From Balneola sp. (lineage in GTDB: Bacteria; Bacteroidota; Rhodothermia; Balneolales; Balneolaceae): a stretch of 64,000 nucleotides of DNA. The stretch spans positions 186,001 to 250,000 of the forward strand of contig RHLJ01000003.1 of NCBI GenBank assembly GCA_003712055.1, read 5' to 3'. The notes beneath the pieces were generated by a model, which made no database searches, had not been told where the DNA came from, and saw nothing but the letters and a program-made list of their open reading frames with translations. The translations under genes were made by a program, and so were the position numbers. Positions 8,703 through 17,599 of this stretch are shown here, one piece after another; position 1 is the stretch's first letter, and the number at the start of each line of letters is the position of its first letter.

Positions 8703-9794
8703 ATGAAGCCATTTATTCCTCATAATCTTCCAAACGAAGATTTAAATTGGAAGCCTTTTAGAAGTCAGCTTGGTCCAGCAAATCGCTCTATTGCCAGATT
8801 TGATGGCTTGCTTCAGTCAATACCTAATCCTGCAGTTTTACTATCTCCATTAACAACCAAAGAAGCTGTTCTTTCTTCAAAAATTGAAGGAACACAAGCT
8901 ACACTAGAGGAAGTACTAAAGTATGAAGCAGACCCAAAACAAAAAACAGAGAATTACCAGGACATCAGAGAAATAATTAACTATAGAAAAGCTATTAACT
9001 TTGCAGTTGAAGAATTAAAAGAAAGACCTATAACACTTAGACTTTTAAAAGAGATGCATTCAATGCTCTTGGATAGTGTAAGAGGAAAGAATAAAGGGCC
9101 AGGACAATTTAGATCAACACAAAATTGGATAGGAAAACCTGGAACTAAAATCGAAGAGGCACGATTTGTCCCTCCATCACCCTTAATCTTACAAGATGGA
9201 TTAAACAATTTTGAAAAGTATCTCAATTTTAATGATGAAGATACTCTAGTCCAAGTAGCTATTGCTCACGCACAATTTGAAATTTTACACCCTTTTCTGG
9301 ATGGGAATGGAAGAATAGGAAGAATATTTATACCCTTATTTTTATTTTCTAAAGGTGTTCTTCATACCCCAATGTTCTATATAAGTGGATTTTTAGAATC
9401 TAATCGAGATGAATACTATGACAGATTGAAGGCTATAAGTGATAACAATGATTGGGAAAATTGGATAATTTTCTTTTTGAAAGCAATAGAGCATCAAAGT
9501 ATCGAGAATACTGAAAAAGCGAAGAAGGTTCTAAGCTTGTATGATGAAATGAAAACCAAAATTGTGGACATAACACGATCACAGTTTGCGCTTCAAGCAT
9601 TGGATACGTTATTTAATATGCCAATTTTTTCTTCAACTGATTTTCAAAAAAATTCATCTATACCTAAACCAAGTGCAATACGAATACTAAATAGTTTGAA
9701 AGAAGCAAACGTCATTTCGTTGTTTATTGAGGGAAAAGGAAATAGGCCTTCTATTTATGTTTTCTTTAGCCTATTAGATATTGTAAATGAATAA
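8703..9794 (+). CDS. Fic-family protein (class II, self-inhibited) with C-terminal winged-helix-like region
   Basis: A 363-residue Fic protein. Fic enzymes usually transfer AMP from ATP to a protein hydroxyl. The active-site loop is complete: HPFLDGNGRIGR at residues 196-207, with catalytic H196. An N-terminal inhibitory helix carries the (S/T)xxxE(G/N) motif as S58-SKI-E62-G63, so this is class II, in which the Glu blocks ATP until relieved. Residues about 285-363 (ITRSQFALQALDTLFNMPIFS, then PKPSAIRILNSLKEANVISLF) look like a winged helix, as in related Fic proteins of this architecture. It is preceded by a dense half-site array and sits between pyrH and frr. Target protein unknown; no antitoxin gene is adjacent. 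Confidence 0.92.
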   Translation: MKPFIPHNLPNEDLNWKPFRSQLGPANRSIARFDGLLQSIPNPAVLLSPLTTKEAVLSSKIEGTQATLEEVLKYEADPKQKTENYQDIREIINYRKAINFAVEELKERPITLRLLKEMHSMLLDSVRGKNKGPGQFRSTQNWIGKPGTKIEEARFVPPSPLILQDGLNNFEKYLNFNDEDTLVQVAIAHAQFEILHPFLDGNGRIGRIFIPLFLFSKGVLHTPMFYISGFLESNRDEYYDRLKAISDNNDWENWIIFFLKAIEHQSIENTEKAKKVLSLYDEMKTKIVDITRSQFALQALDTLFNMPIFSSTDFQKNSSIPKPSAIRILNSLKEANVISLFIEGKGNRPSIYVFFSLLDIVNE

Positions 9795-10105
9795 CTTAGA
9801 GAAATTTAGTTCAGATAATCTTCACTCTTATATCACTTTTCTTAGCCACTAGTGAAATGAAATATCCAATGTTTCAGGCCAGATGATATAAGACTTATTG
9901 TACCAAAAAACCCTACCCTTTCGGGTAAGGTTTTCCTCATCCCATAGCATAATGACCAAGCATATGCTATGTCTCATTGCTTGATTAGACACTGCTGCGA
10001 TTAATAATGTTTGTGTAAGGTTTGAATTAATTTTAAACCTCACTTTTATTAACTTCTCGGAGTTGAAATCCAGGGTGGAAAAAGACTTAATTTAATTCAG
10101 CACAT
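9795..10105. other. intergenic region between fic and frr
   Basis: 311 bp without a convincing gene. The only clear element is the hairpin at 9907-9934. A 64-codon minus-strand reading frame crosses this hairpin and shows no family features, so it is not called. The promoter of frr presumably lies in the last 100 bp, but no confident box was identified. Confidence 0.5.
9907..9934. terminator. hairpin after fic, possibly a bidirectional terminator
   Basis: AAACCCTACCC pairs with GGGTAAGGTTT around a TTTC loop with one mismatch. It is flanked by A-rich and T-rich ends on both strands and lies 112 bp after the fic stop. It would help insulate fic from frr. Confidence 0.6.
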
Positions 10106-10675
10106 ATGATTCCCGAAGAACTACAAGAAATCGTTGATGAAGCGGACATCAAAATGGATGATGCCATCCAGTATTTAAAAGGTGAGTTTTCACATATCAG
10201 AACCGGGAAAGCAAGCCCAGCTTTAATTTCTGGAGTAAAGGTTGAGTATTACGGAGCTCAAACTCCGCTTCAACAGTTGGGAAATATTAGTGTACCAGAA
10301 CCAAGAATGTTGATTGTTACCCCTTACGATAAATCAACTCTACCAGATATTGAAAAAGCTATCATGGCGGCCGGGCTTGGGCTAAATCCTATGAACGATG
10401 GTGATTTCATTCGTATCCCACTTCCTATTTTAACGGAAGAACGCCGGAAAGAACTCGTAAAAGTTGCCCGTGACAAAGCTGAACAAGCTCGCATTAGTAT
10501 TCGAAATTCAAGACGTGAAGCTAATGACGCGATCAAAAAGAAAGTGGATTCAGACTCCCTTCCGGAAGACTCCAGATTTGAAGCGGAAGATTATGTACAG
10601 GATGTGACCAACAACCACACCAAAGCAGTGGATGAATTGTTGACTCATAAAGAATCAGAAATCATGACGGTTTAA
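10106..10675 (+). CDS. frr: ribosome recycling factor
   Basis: A 189-residue RRF, which with EF-G splits post-termination ribosomes. Family features: FSHIRTGKASPALISGVKVEYYG, TPLQQLGNISVPEPRMLIVTPYD (read here in parts), and the C-terminal helical segment VRDKAEQARISIRNSRREAND (in parts). Length is typical. ATG start at 10106. It is separated from its usual upstream partner pyrH by the fic gene. A structured 77-bp repeat-like element follows before smc. Confidence 0.96.
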   Translation: MIPEELQEIVDEADIKMDDAIQYLKGEFSHIRTGKASPALISGVKVEYYGAQTPLQQLGNISVPEPRMLIVTPYDKSTLPDIEKAIMAAGLGLNPMNDGDFIRIPLPILTEERRKELVKVARDKAEQARISIRNSRREANDAIKKKVDSDSLPEDSRFEAEDYVQDVTNNHTKAVDELLTHKESEIMTV

Positions 10676-10676
10676 T

Positions 10677-10753
10677 TTTGCGAGCAAAGCGAAGCAATCT
10701 CGATGATCAGGCTGAGATTGCTTCGGCACTAGCTCCGCTTGGTGCCTCGCAAA
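10677..10753. repeat. three-way-junction palindromic element between frr and smc
   Basis: An outer stem TTTGCGAG/CTCGCAAA (10677-10684 with 10746-10753) encloses a perfect 12-bp hairpin CGAAGCAATCTC/GAGATTGCTTCG (10690-10725) and a small GCAC/GTGC stem (10726-10745). The element fills almost the whole gap between frr and smc. No T-tract follows. It looks like a REP/BIME-type intergenic repeat rather than a terminator. Whether other copies exist in the genome cannot be seen here. Confidence 0.6.
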
Positions 10754-10769
10754 TTTTAATAGTTAATAC

Positions 10770-13700
10770 GTGTATATATCCGAACTAAACTTACAGGGAT
10801 TTAAAAGCTTTGCTCACAAAACTAAAGTGAGTTTCGATAGCGGGATTACCTCTATTGTTGGCCCTAATGGCTGCGGAAAATCAAACATTGTAGATGCACT
10901 TCGCTGGGTACTTGGTGAGCAACGTCCTTCTTTACTACGCTCCGCTGCCATGAGTAATGTGATTTTCAATGGTACAGCCAAAAAGAAAGCGCTAGGAATG
11001 GCTGAAGTATCCCTCACTTTTGTAAATGACAAAGGCATTCTCCCTATCGAATATAGCGAGGTAACCATCACCCGACGTTTGTTCCGATCTGGTGATTCTG
11101 AGTATCTCATCAATGGTACCTCCTGCCGACTCAAAGATATCATGGAACTCTTCATGGATACTGGAATGGGATCAGACGCCTATTCAGTGATTGAGCTTAA
11201 GATGGTGGAAGAGATCCTGAATGACAAGAACAACGACCGCCGTCGTTTGTTTGAAGAAGCTGCAGGAGTAACCCGATATAAAGATCAAAGAAAGAAAACG
11301 CTTAGAAAGCTCGACGAAACCCGAAAGGATTTACAGCGCGTTGATGACTTACTCATCGAACTTCGAAAAAAAGCCCGTTCGCTCGAAATTCAAGCCGAAA
11401 AAGCGGAAAAGGCAAAGAAATACAAAGATGAGCTGGAAGTACTGGATAAGGCATTAACCCTGTATGATTTCAATAAAATCCAGGAAGAACTGGTTCCACT
11501 GCAGGAGCGTATTTCAAATGCCGAAAAAGAGAAGAAAGAGATTTCGAGAACGGCTGAGGAATTAGAAAGCTCGGATGAAAAGGCTCGAAGCCAGCTTATT
11601 GACAAAGAACGTCAACAAGCCGATGCTCAGCGCCAGGTAAGCCAGCTTTATAATGCGATTCGGGATGCAGATACCAACATTCGAATTACCCGTGAGAAGA
11701 TTGAGAATGAAAAGAAGGTAATCACCGAGTATGGTAAAGACATCGAACAGGGGGAAGTTGACTTAAAGGAGCTGATGGACCTATTGGCGAACAGCAGAAC
11801 CAAGCTCGAATCATTTGATGAAGATTTAGATAAGTCAGAAAGAGTCCTGGAAGATTCAAAAGGACAGTACTCTTCTATCCAACAGCAGTACAACCGGGAG
11901 CGGCATGAACTGTATGAACTTGAAGTACAGCTGAGTGCTACCAATAATGAGCTAAATCAGCTTCAAACCAAACAAATTAAGATTGAATCCCGCCTCGAAA
12001 ATACGGAAGGTGATCTAGAGCGCATTAATGACGAAATCGTTGACCTGAATGACGAGATTGATAACCTGAATTCCGAACAATCCCAGATTGAATCGAAACT
12101 GGAAAAGCTGGTTGAAGATCGGGACGAAATGGAAAAGGAACTGGAAACAGCCCGAGAAAAACGAGAGAGCTTTGCTACCAAGCAAAACGAGATTAAAGAC
12201 GAACTTCGCTCTTTGCATAGTGAGCATTCTTCGATGCTAAATGAGGTACGGTTACTTAATGACCTGGCTAATTCCAATGACGCCTTTCCAAATAGTGTTC
12301 GTTATCTGCTAGATAACCATCGCTTCGACTTCAAAGACATGCAGACCGTAGCCGATGTTTTTGATACTGATGAAAAACATGCTGTAGCTTTGGAATCGGT
12401 ATTAGGTGGTAGTCTCAATTTTGTAATTCTACCTACTCTTGAAGAAGCAAAACGAGCTGCTAACATTCTTAAGGAAGCCAAGAAAGGGAAAGCAACATTT
12501 ATTCCTCTCGATAAGCTTTCTGCGAAATATGAAGTGAAGGATGGCTCCCTTTTCGATTATGTTAAAACTAAGCCGCAATACTCGGCATTAAAGCAGCTCT
12601 TATTGGGTAATGTTCTTGTATTCGATACAGTGGAAGATGCTTATAAAGGACTTAAAGGTTCTGGCGCTATCGGGGTGACTTATGATGGGGAAGTAATTAC
12701 TAAAACCCGATTCTTCAAAAGCGGTAGCAAAAATAAAAATACCGGTGTCCGGGTAGGATTACGGGACAAGATTGAGCGCCTTGAAAAAGAAAAAGCTGCT
12801 TCTCTAAAAGAAATTGACAAGCTCTCTGAATACCTCGAACAGATCGTTGAGAAGTACAATAAGCTCGATATTGGCTTGCTTAGCGCCGGTTTGAAGGAAA
12901 AGGAGCAGGAAGTCCGCAGAATTGAACAGCAGCAACATAGTCTGAGCTCAAAAGTTCAGGTATATCAAAAGAATATCACTGAGCTTGTTAACCGAAAAGA
13001 CTACCTGAAGAGTAGCGAAGGTACCGCTCAGGAAGAATTGGATTCTATTCTTCCTAAGCAAAAAGAGCTTCAGAAAAAGCTGGAAGAACTGGAAGGTATC
13101 CAGTCTGAGAAAAAGGAACTGCTTTCATCTTTAGAGGAAAACAGATCCATTGCTCAAAGCCGTTATAATGATGCTCAGCTGAAGCATCAGGATCTGAAGA
13201 ACAAAGTAGATAACCATGAGCGAGACGTAAAACGTGCTGAAACGGGTATCCAAAGTGTTCAATCCAGGATTGAAAACCGAACTAAGCTCACCGAGCAGTC
13301 GAAGAAAAATATCGAAGAGTATTCGGTATATGTTTCTGACCTGGAGAAGCAATTAGATTCAAACAAAGCGTTGAAAGTAGATGCCGATGAAGCCCTGGAA
13401 AAAGCAGAAGAGTCTTCAGCAAAGCAACGAGGTTCCATTAACGAGATTGAGAAAAACCTCAAAGAAGTTCGCCGACAGAAAGAAGTGAACATGGAACTGG
13501 TTCATCATCTTTCGATGGCAAAAGAGAAAATGGAAATGCAGGTTCAGGGACTTTCAGATCATATCTGGGAAGCCTATGGAATTCTGATGAAGCAAATTGA
13601 AGGTGCTGAAATGCCGGAGGATAAGACTCCTGATGAGGTAAAACAGCGCATCGGATGGCTGCGACAAAAGCTGAATAGCATTGGAGATGTAAATCCTTTG

Positions 13701-14297
13701 GCTATTGAAGAATATAAAGAAGAGAAAGAGCGCCTCGATTTCTACGAGGAACAAATAGAGGATCTGGATAAGGCTGAAAAGCAACTGCTTGAAACTATTG
13801 AGGAAATCAATACCACAGCTACTGAACGCTTCAACGAAACCTTTGAGGAGATCAGAACCAACTTCCAGAAAGTATTTAAGACCTTATTCAACAAAGACGA
13901 TTACTGCGACTTACTGATTGAGGAAGGAGTAGACGATCCGTTAGAGGCCCGCATCGAAATTAAAGCCCAACCAAAAGGAAAACGCCCTTCGGGAATTTCA
14001 CAGCTTTCGGGCGGAGAAAAAACACTAACAGCTATCGCTCTTCTTTTTGCCATTTACCTGGTAAAACCTTCTCCTTTCTGTGTATTGGATGAGGTGGACG
14101 CTCCTTTAGATGATGCCAATATTGAGCGCTTTGCTAAAATGATTAAGAACTTTAGCCAGGAGACTCAGTTCATCATTATTACTCACAACAAAAAGACCAT
14201 GAGTAAAGCAGAGATGATGTATGGGGTTACTATGCCAGAAACTGGGGTGAGTCGGTTGGTTGGTGTGCGGATGGATGATATTGGAGATGCGGCGTAG
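10770..14297 (+). CDS. smc: chromosome segregation protein SMC
   Basis: A 1175-residue SMC ATPase that compacts and helps segregate the chromosome as a dimer. The Walker A motif GPNGCGKS is at residues 31-38. Long coiled coils (about 170-500 and 675-1010) flank a hinge domain (about 505-665, with AVALESVLGGSLNFVI). The C-terminal head carries the signature LSGGEKTLTAIALLFA and Walker B FCVLDEVDAPLDD. The start is GTG at 10770. The first residues YISELNLQGFKSFAHKT match the canonical SMC N-terminus, so no longer start is needed. ScpA/ScpB partners are not in the window. Confidence 0.97.
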   Translation: MYISELNLQGFKSFAHKTKVSFDSGITSIVGPNGCGKSNIVDALRWVLGEQRPSLLRSAAMSNVIFNGTAKKKALGMAEVSLTFVNDKGILPIEYSEVTITRRLFRSGDSEYLINGTSCRLKDIMELFMDTGMGSDAYSVIELKMVEEILNDKNNDRRRLFEEAAGVTRYKDQRKKTLRKLDETRKDLQRVDDLLIELRKKARSLEIQAEKAEKAKKYKDELEVLDKALTLYDFNKIQEELVPLQERISNAEKEKKEISRTAEELESSDEKARSQLIDKERQQADAQRQVSQLYNAIRDADTNIRITREKIENEKKVITEYGKDIEQGEVDLKELMDLLANSRTKLESFDEDLDKSERVLEDSKGQYSSIQQQYNRERHELYELEVQLSATNNELNQLQTKQIKIESRLENTEGDLERINDEIVDLNDEIDNLNSEQSQIESKLEKLVEDRDEMEKELETAREKRESFATKQNEIKDELRSLHSEHSSMLNEVRLLNDLANSNDAFPNSVRYLLDNHRFDFKDMQTVADVFDTDEKHAVALESVLGGSLNFVILPTLEEAKRAANILKEAKKGKATFIPLDKLSAKYEVKDGSLFDYVKTKPQYSALKQLLLGNVLVFDTVEDAYKGLKGSGAIGVTYDGEVITKTRFFKSGSKNKNTGVRVGLRDKIERLEKEKAASLKEIDKLSEYLEQIVEKYNKLDIGLLSAGLKEKEQEVRRIEQQQHSLSSKVQVYQKNITELVNRKDYLKSSEGTAQEELDSILPKQKELQKKLEELEGIQSEKKELLSSLEENRSIAQSRYNDAQLKHQDLKNKVDNHERDVKRAETGIQSVQSRIENRTKLTEQSKKNIEEYSVYVSDLEKQLDSNKALKVDADEALEKAEESSAKQRGSINEIEKNLKEVRRQKEVNMELVHHLSMAKEKMEMQVQGLSDHIWEAYGILMKQIEGAEMPEDKTPDEVKQRIGWLRQKLNSIGDVNPLAIEEYKEEKERLDFYEEQIEDLDKAEKQLLETIEEINTTATERFNETFEEIRTNFQKVFKTLFNKDDYCDLLIEEGVDDPLEARIEIKAQPKGKRPSGISQLSGGEKTLTAIALLFAIYLVKPSPFCVLDEVDAPLDDANIERFAKMIKNFSQETQFIIITHNKKTMSKAEMMYGVTMPETGVSRLVGVRMDDIGDAA

Positions 14298-14346
14298 GCG
14301 CTTCGCTTCAATGTAGAATTAAGAATTTTTCAATTAAGAATTAGGA

Positions 14347-14568
14347 ATGGCACTAATAAAGGATTACAAAATTTCAGTAATCGAAAAAGATGGACTATTT
14401 AAAGCCAAAGCTATACCTAAAATCAATTCGATAGCCAACCAAAATTATAGGTTTAGCAAAAAGCATTATGGCTTAAAGAGAAAGAAAAAAGAAATTGAGT
14501 CAAGCTTTTTCCCAACGGAATTAGAAGCTATTAAAGCCGTAAAAGAGCAAATAAAGAAAGAAGTGTAA
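14347..14568 (+). CDS. small basic hypothetical protein
   Basis: A 73-residue Lys-rich protein (ALIKDYKISVIEKDG, then KKHYGLKRKKKEIESSF, ending VKEQIKKEV) with no family recognised. ATG at 14347 follows a TTAGGA-like weak ribosome site. Two AATTAAGAATT direct repeats lie just upstream. It sits between smc and ispH on the same strand. The composition is protein-like, with an alternation that could form a small beta-sheet plus helix fold, but nothing supports a function. It may be a real small gene. Confidence 0.45.
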   Translation: MALIKDYKISVIEKDGLFKAKAIPKINSIANQNYRFSKKHYGLKRKKKEIESSFFPTELEAIKAVKEQIKKEV

Positions 14569-14610
14569 ATCTTTTTCGAACTAGAATAAATCTTCTTTTG
14601 TTTAATTTTT

Positions 14611-15852
14611 ATGCCACGTAAGGAATTCCAAATACCAGAAATGTACAAGTCCCCTATTATCCGGAAGGTGAAGGAGGCGACCAAGATTACCGATCCTATG
14701 AAAAAGGATCTGACCCCAACCGTTCTGGATTTTGGACCTGTTCAGTTTTATATCCCTCGTTTTTTTGGATTCTGTTATGGAGTAGAGAATGCCATCGATA
14801 TCGCTTACCGAACGGTAGAAGACCACCCGGATAAGAATATCTACCTGCTTAGTGAAATGATTCATAATCCCACGGTAAACGAAGACCTACTTCGAAAGGG
14901 AGTAAAGTTTCTTCATAATACTGATGGCTCTGAAATTATCCCTATCTCTTCGCTGTCTTCGGAAGATGTAGTGATTGTTCCTGCTTTTGGGACTACCCGG
15001 GAAATTGAGGAAGAGCTCAAAACAAAAGGGATCAATCCTTATGAGTACAATACTACCTGTCCTTTTGTGGAAAAAGTTTGGAAGCGAGGAAAACAGCTTG
15101 GGAAAAAAGAGTATAGCCTGGTGGTGCATGGAAAGCATCAGCATGAGGAAACCAGGGCTACCTTTTCGCATAGTGCCGAACATTCAGCTGTGGTAGTAGT
15201 GCTAAACCCTGAGGAAGCTACTATCCTTGCTGAAATCATGACCGGTGATCGCCCTGTTTCAGATTTTGAAGAATACTTTGGTCATAAATCTACTCCTGGT
15301 TTTGATCCACATAAAGATCTACAACGATTTGGGGTTATCAACCAGACGACCATGCTGGCGACTGAGACGCAGGAGGTCATGGACATTCTGAAAGAAGCAG
15401 CTATTCAAATTCATGGTGAAACAGATATTCTAAATCACTTTGCTGATACTTCAGACACACTTTGCTACGCCACAAATGAGAACCAATCAGCAACGTTAGC
15501 CCTTGCTGAAATGGATGCAGACATCGCCCTGGTAGTTGGAGGGTATAATTCTTCGAATACTATGCACCTGGTTGAGATTTTGGAGCATTCTTTTCCAACT
15601 TTCCATGTCAGAGATGCCAGCGAAATCCAGTCTGATACCAGTATCAAACATTTCGATCAATGGAAGAAAGAGATACTGGAAACACAGGGCTGGTTACCAA
15701 AAAATGCCTCACCCCTAAAAGTGGCCCTCACTTCGGGAGCGTCCTGCCCGGATATTCTGGTAGATGAAGTATTGTTACAAGTACTTGAGTTCTTCGACGG
15801 AGTAAAAGAAGTAGATGAGGTAATTGCTCCTTTTGAGATTGAATCGAATTAA
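14611..15852 (+). CDS. ispH: 4-hydroxy-3-methylbut-2-enyl diphosphate reductase (long form)
   Basis: A 413-residue IspH/LytB, the last enzyme of the MEP isoprenoid pathway, which makes IPP and DMAPP. The three cluster cysteines are C55 (FFGFCYGVENA), C150 (EYNTTCPFVEKVW) and C379 (TSGASCPD). Other conserved parts are HGKHQHEETRAT, VINQTTMLATETQEV and CYATNENQSATLAL. It is about 100 residues longer than the E. coli enzyme, with an N-terminal extension of about 45 residues and internal insertions, like the longer IspH of cyanobacteria, plants and some Bacteroidetes. ATG at 14611. The stop overlaps the next start by one base (TAATG), indicating translational coupling with the small membrane protein. 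Confidence 0.94.
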   Translation: MPRKEFQIPEMYKSPIIRKVKEATKITDPMKKDLTPTVLDFGPVQFYIPRFFGFCYGVENAIDIAYRTVEDHPDKNIYLLSEMIHNPTVNEDLLRKGVKFLHNTDGSEIIPISSLSSEDVVIVPAFGTTREIEEELKTKGINPYEYNTTCPFVEKVWKRGKQLGKKEYSLVVHGKHQHEETRATFSHSAEHSAVVVVLNPEEATILAEIMTGDRPVSDFEEYFGHKSTPGFDPHKDLQRFGVINQTTMLATETQEVMDILKEAAIQIHGETDILNHFADTSDTLCYATNENQSATLALAEMDADIALVVGGYNSSNTMHLVEILEHSFPTFHVRDASEIQSDTSIKHFDQWKKEILETQGWLPKNASPLKVALTSGASCPDILVDEVLLQVLEFFDGVKEVDEVIAPFEIESN

Positions 15853-16250
15853 TGTCACAATTAGATAGATTAATATTCAATTTTGCTTTAGGCTCATTTC
15901 TTATAAGTGTTGCACGTGGTCTATTGGATTATTTTCTGATAATTGTTCCACCTCTTGAATACCAGGTTCAATCTATTTCTGAATTCTGGGTATATAGCCT
16001 CTATTTGCTGTTATTGGTTGGGCTTTACAAAAACAATCTCTTTGTTCAATTACTATATCTGCTTTTTTCTGTTATAAATATACTTTTGTTGCTTATTGTA
16101 TTTAGGGACTATAGTGAAGGGTACATCCTATTTAAATCTTCATTGATTGTAGAAGTAGTTTTATCAACAATAAGCGGGGCACTTATAATCTTAGTATTGA
16201 TAAAGAAAACTCTGGGTCTTTTTAAACCTAACTCTGACTCAAACGCCTAA
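15852..16250 (+). CDS. hypothetical four-helix membrane protein coupled to ispH
   Basis: A 132-residue, very hydrophobic protein with about four predicted membrane helices (around 12-34, 43-66, 67-85 and 98-120) and a short polar C-terminus. No family was recognised. Its ATG overlaps the ispH stop by one base, so it is read from the same message. It ends 6 bp before the convergent stop of the YbbR gene. An integral membrane role is all that can be said. Confidence 0.6.
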   Translation: MSQLDRLIFNFALGSFLISVARGLLDYFLIIVPPLEYQVQSISEFWVYSLYLLLLVGLYKNNLFVQLLYLLFSVINILLLLIVFRDYSEGYILFKSSLIVEVVLSTISGALIILVLIKKTLGLFKPNSDSNA

Positions 16251-16256
16251 TACTGG

Positions 16257-17270
16257 CTACTGATCCAAGACACTAAAATAAGCAACTGCTTTAGGCTGGA
16301 AGCTCCTTAACCTGATTTGGTATTGAGTAGCAATTAATTCTATATCAGGAGTAACGAAGCCTGTGGAATCTTCTTGAATTTCAGAGTATGGTACATAGAC
16401 TTCATAAGGTTGGATATTTTGTACCTCAGCAAATCTTTCTAGTGGCACATCAAAACGAATACGGACAGCTGATGGATTATAATTTATAACCTGTCCTCTT
16501 GGGAGGCCTCTGGTACGTATATATACACTGGTTTCACCCTCGGTAAATTCCGAGACATTGGCCGTGTAAGTTATTTCTTCAATAGATGGTACAATTAAGG
16601 GGTTTTGCTGATTTATAGGTATGATTGAAGAGATGTCATCCCGTACGTTTCTGAGTGTGAGAGTATCAGTAATCACCCATTCAGAAATATCAGCTACCTG
16701 AGAAACTGCTCCGGTAATAGTAAGAGAATCAGGTTGTAGTATGGGCTCTTCAATAAGACCATACCTGTTCATGAACTCAATATCTGTATTTAAACGAATC
16801 GGTATCCTTTTTGAGATTTTTGGTTCCAATGCAATATTAACTACAAAGGGTTGAACTTTTAGCACAGATACATCTTGCTCAACTGTAAATCGTTGGCGAA
16901 CCTGATCGAATAAATTCACCTCTCCTTCGGTTATATCTACCAATACACTCGGAGGATTATTGAATAAGTTCACAAGTTTCCAGCCATCTCCGGTTACTTC
17001 AACCTGAACAAATTCAGGTAGATCTTCAATTAGTGCCATATCATCCGGAATACTTCCTGTTTCAATAGGCACATTGATATTGATATTATAATCGCCATTA
17101 AGATTTACAATAAACCAGAGGCTCATAGCCATGATGTAGGCCACAACAAATACTGCTACTCTTTCTCTTCTGGCAGCCCGTGCGTCTTCTTCATTACCAC
17201 CTGGAGGAACACCAAATGTAAATACCCGTTTTATTCGGAGTTGAAATTTTTCAAAAAAAGAAGCCGCCAT
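16257..17270 (-). CDS. YbbR/CdaR-like membrane-anchored protein
   Basis: A 337-residue protein with a short cytoplasmic basic N-terminus, one membrane helix (about residues 33-53, VAVFVVAYIMAMSLWFIVNL) and a large extracytoplasmic part. That part contains YbbR-type repeats, each of beta character with a 'VxxVxVxG' pattern (VQVEVTGDGWKL, LTITGAVSQVADI). In Firmicutes, CdaR (YbbR) regulates the diadenylate cyclase CdaA; here no cyclase gene is adjacent. It lies 35 bp downstream of the DUF721-recF pair on the same strand and is probably in the same operon. The family call comes from layout and motif pattern; the role is inferred only. Confidence 0.65.
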   Translation of the reverse strand: MAASFFEKFQLRIKRVFTFGVPPGGNEEDARAARRERVAVFVVAYIMAMSLWFIVNLNGDYNININVPIETGSIPDDMALIEDLPEFVQVEVTGDGWKLVNLFNNPPSVLVDITEGEVNLFDQVRQRFTVEQDVSVLKVQPFVVNIALEPKISKRIPIRLNTDIEFMNRYGLIEEPILQPDSLTITGAVSQVADISEWVITDTLTLRNVRDDISSIIPINQQNPLIVPSIEEITYTANVSEFTEGETSVYIRTRGLPRGQVINYNPSAVRIRFDVPLERFAEVQNIQPYEVYVPYSEIQEDSTGFVTPDIELIATQYQIRLRSFQPKAVAYFSVLDQ

Positions 17271-17305
17271 GCGTTTAATATAGAATCAGTAGGGGGTTTT
17301 AACAA

Positions 17306-17599
17306 CTAGCCACGAACGATTATATCGCCAATAACCTGGCCTTTTACCCTGGCATTCAGTCTCTTAGCAATACTAAATCGGTTCGCATGAATTTCATGCC
17401 TCCAGGCCGGGTTTTTTACTTTGCAGACCAGCTTATCTCCTTCAAAGTGTAAGTCTTCAGTATGAGCTGCAATCCTGCTTCCAACCACCTCTTCCCAAAC
17501 AGAAAGTATCATACCCTGCCTCAACTTCTTCTTCTGAGGAAATTTATCCAGAAAATCCTGTAAAGCAGTACCTATAGCTTTGGGTTTATCTAATCTCAT
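17306..17599 (-). CDS. DUF721 (DciA-like) protein
   Basis: A 97-residue protein matching the small DUF721 family by pattern: KAIGTALQDFLDKFPQKKKLRQG, then WEEVVGSRIAAHTEDLHFEGDKLVCKV (in parts), then NPAWRHEIHANRFSIAKRLN. DUF721 includes DciA, the ancestral loader of the DnaB helicase. The N-terminal helix region and the KH-like C-terminal part both fit. Its ATG overlaps the recF stop by 4 bp (ATGA), so it is translationally coupled to recF, the usual neighbour in many Bacteroidetes. Confidence 0.8.
   Translation of the reverse strand: MRLDKPKAIGTALQDFLDKFPQKKKLRQGMILSVWEEVVGSRIAAHTEDLHFEGDKLVCKVKNPAWRHEIHANRFSIAKRLNARVKGQVIGDIIVRG

Noticed and set aside
9849-10043. A 64-codon minus-strand reading frame between fic and frr
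   Set aside because: It runs through the hairpin at 9907-9934, lacks family features and a ribosome site, and looks like chance.
14308-14346. AATTAAGAATT direct repeats before the 73-residue gene, as an operator
   Set aside because: Very AT-rich and simple; similar filler appears at 63003, so a specific site is not supported.
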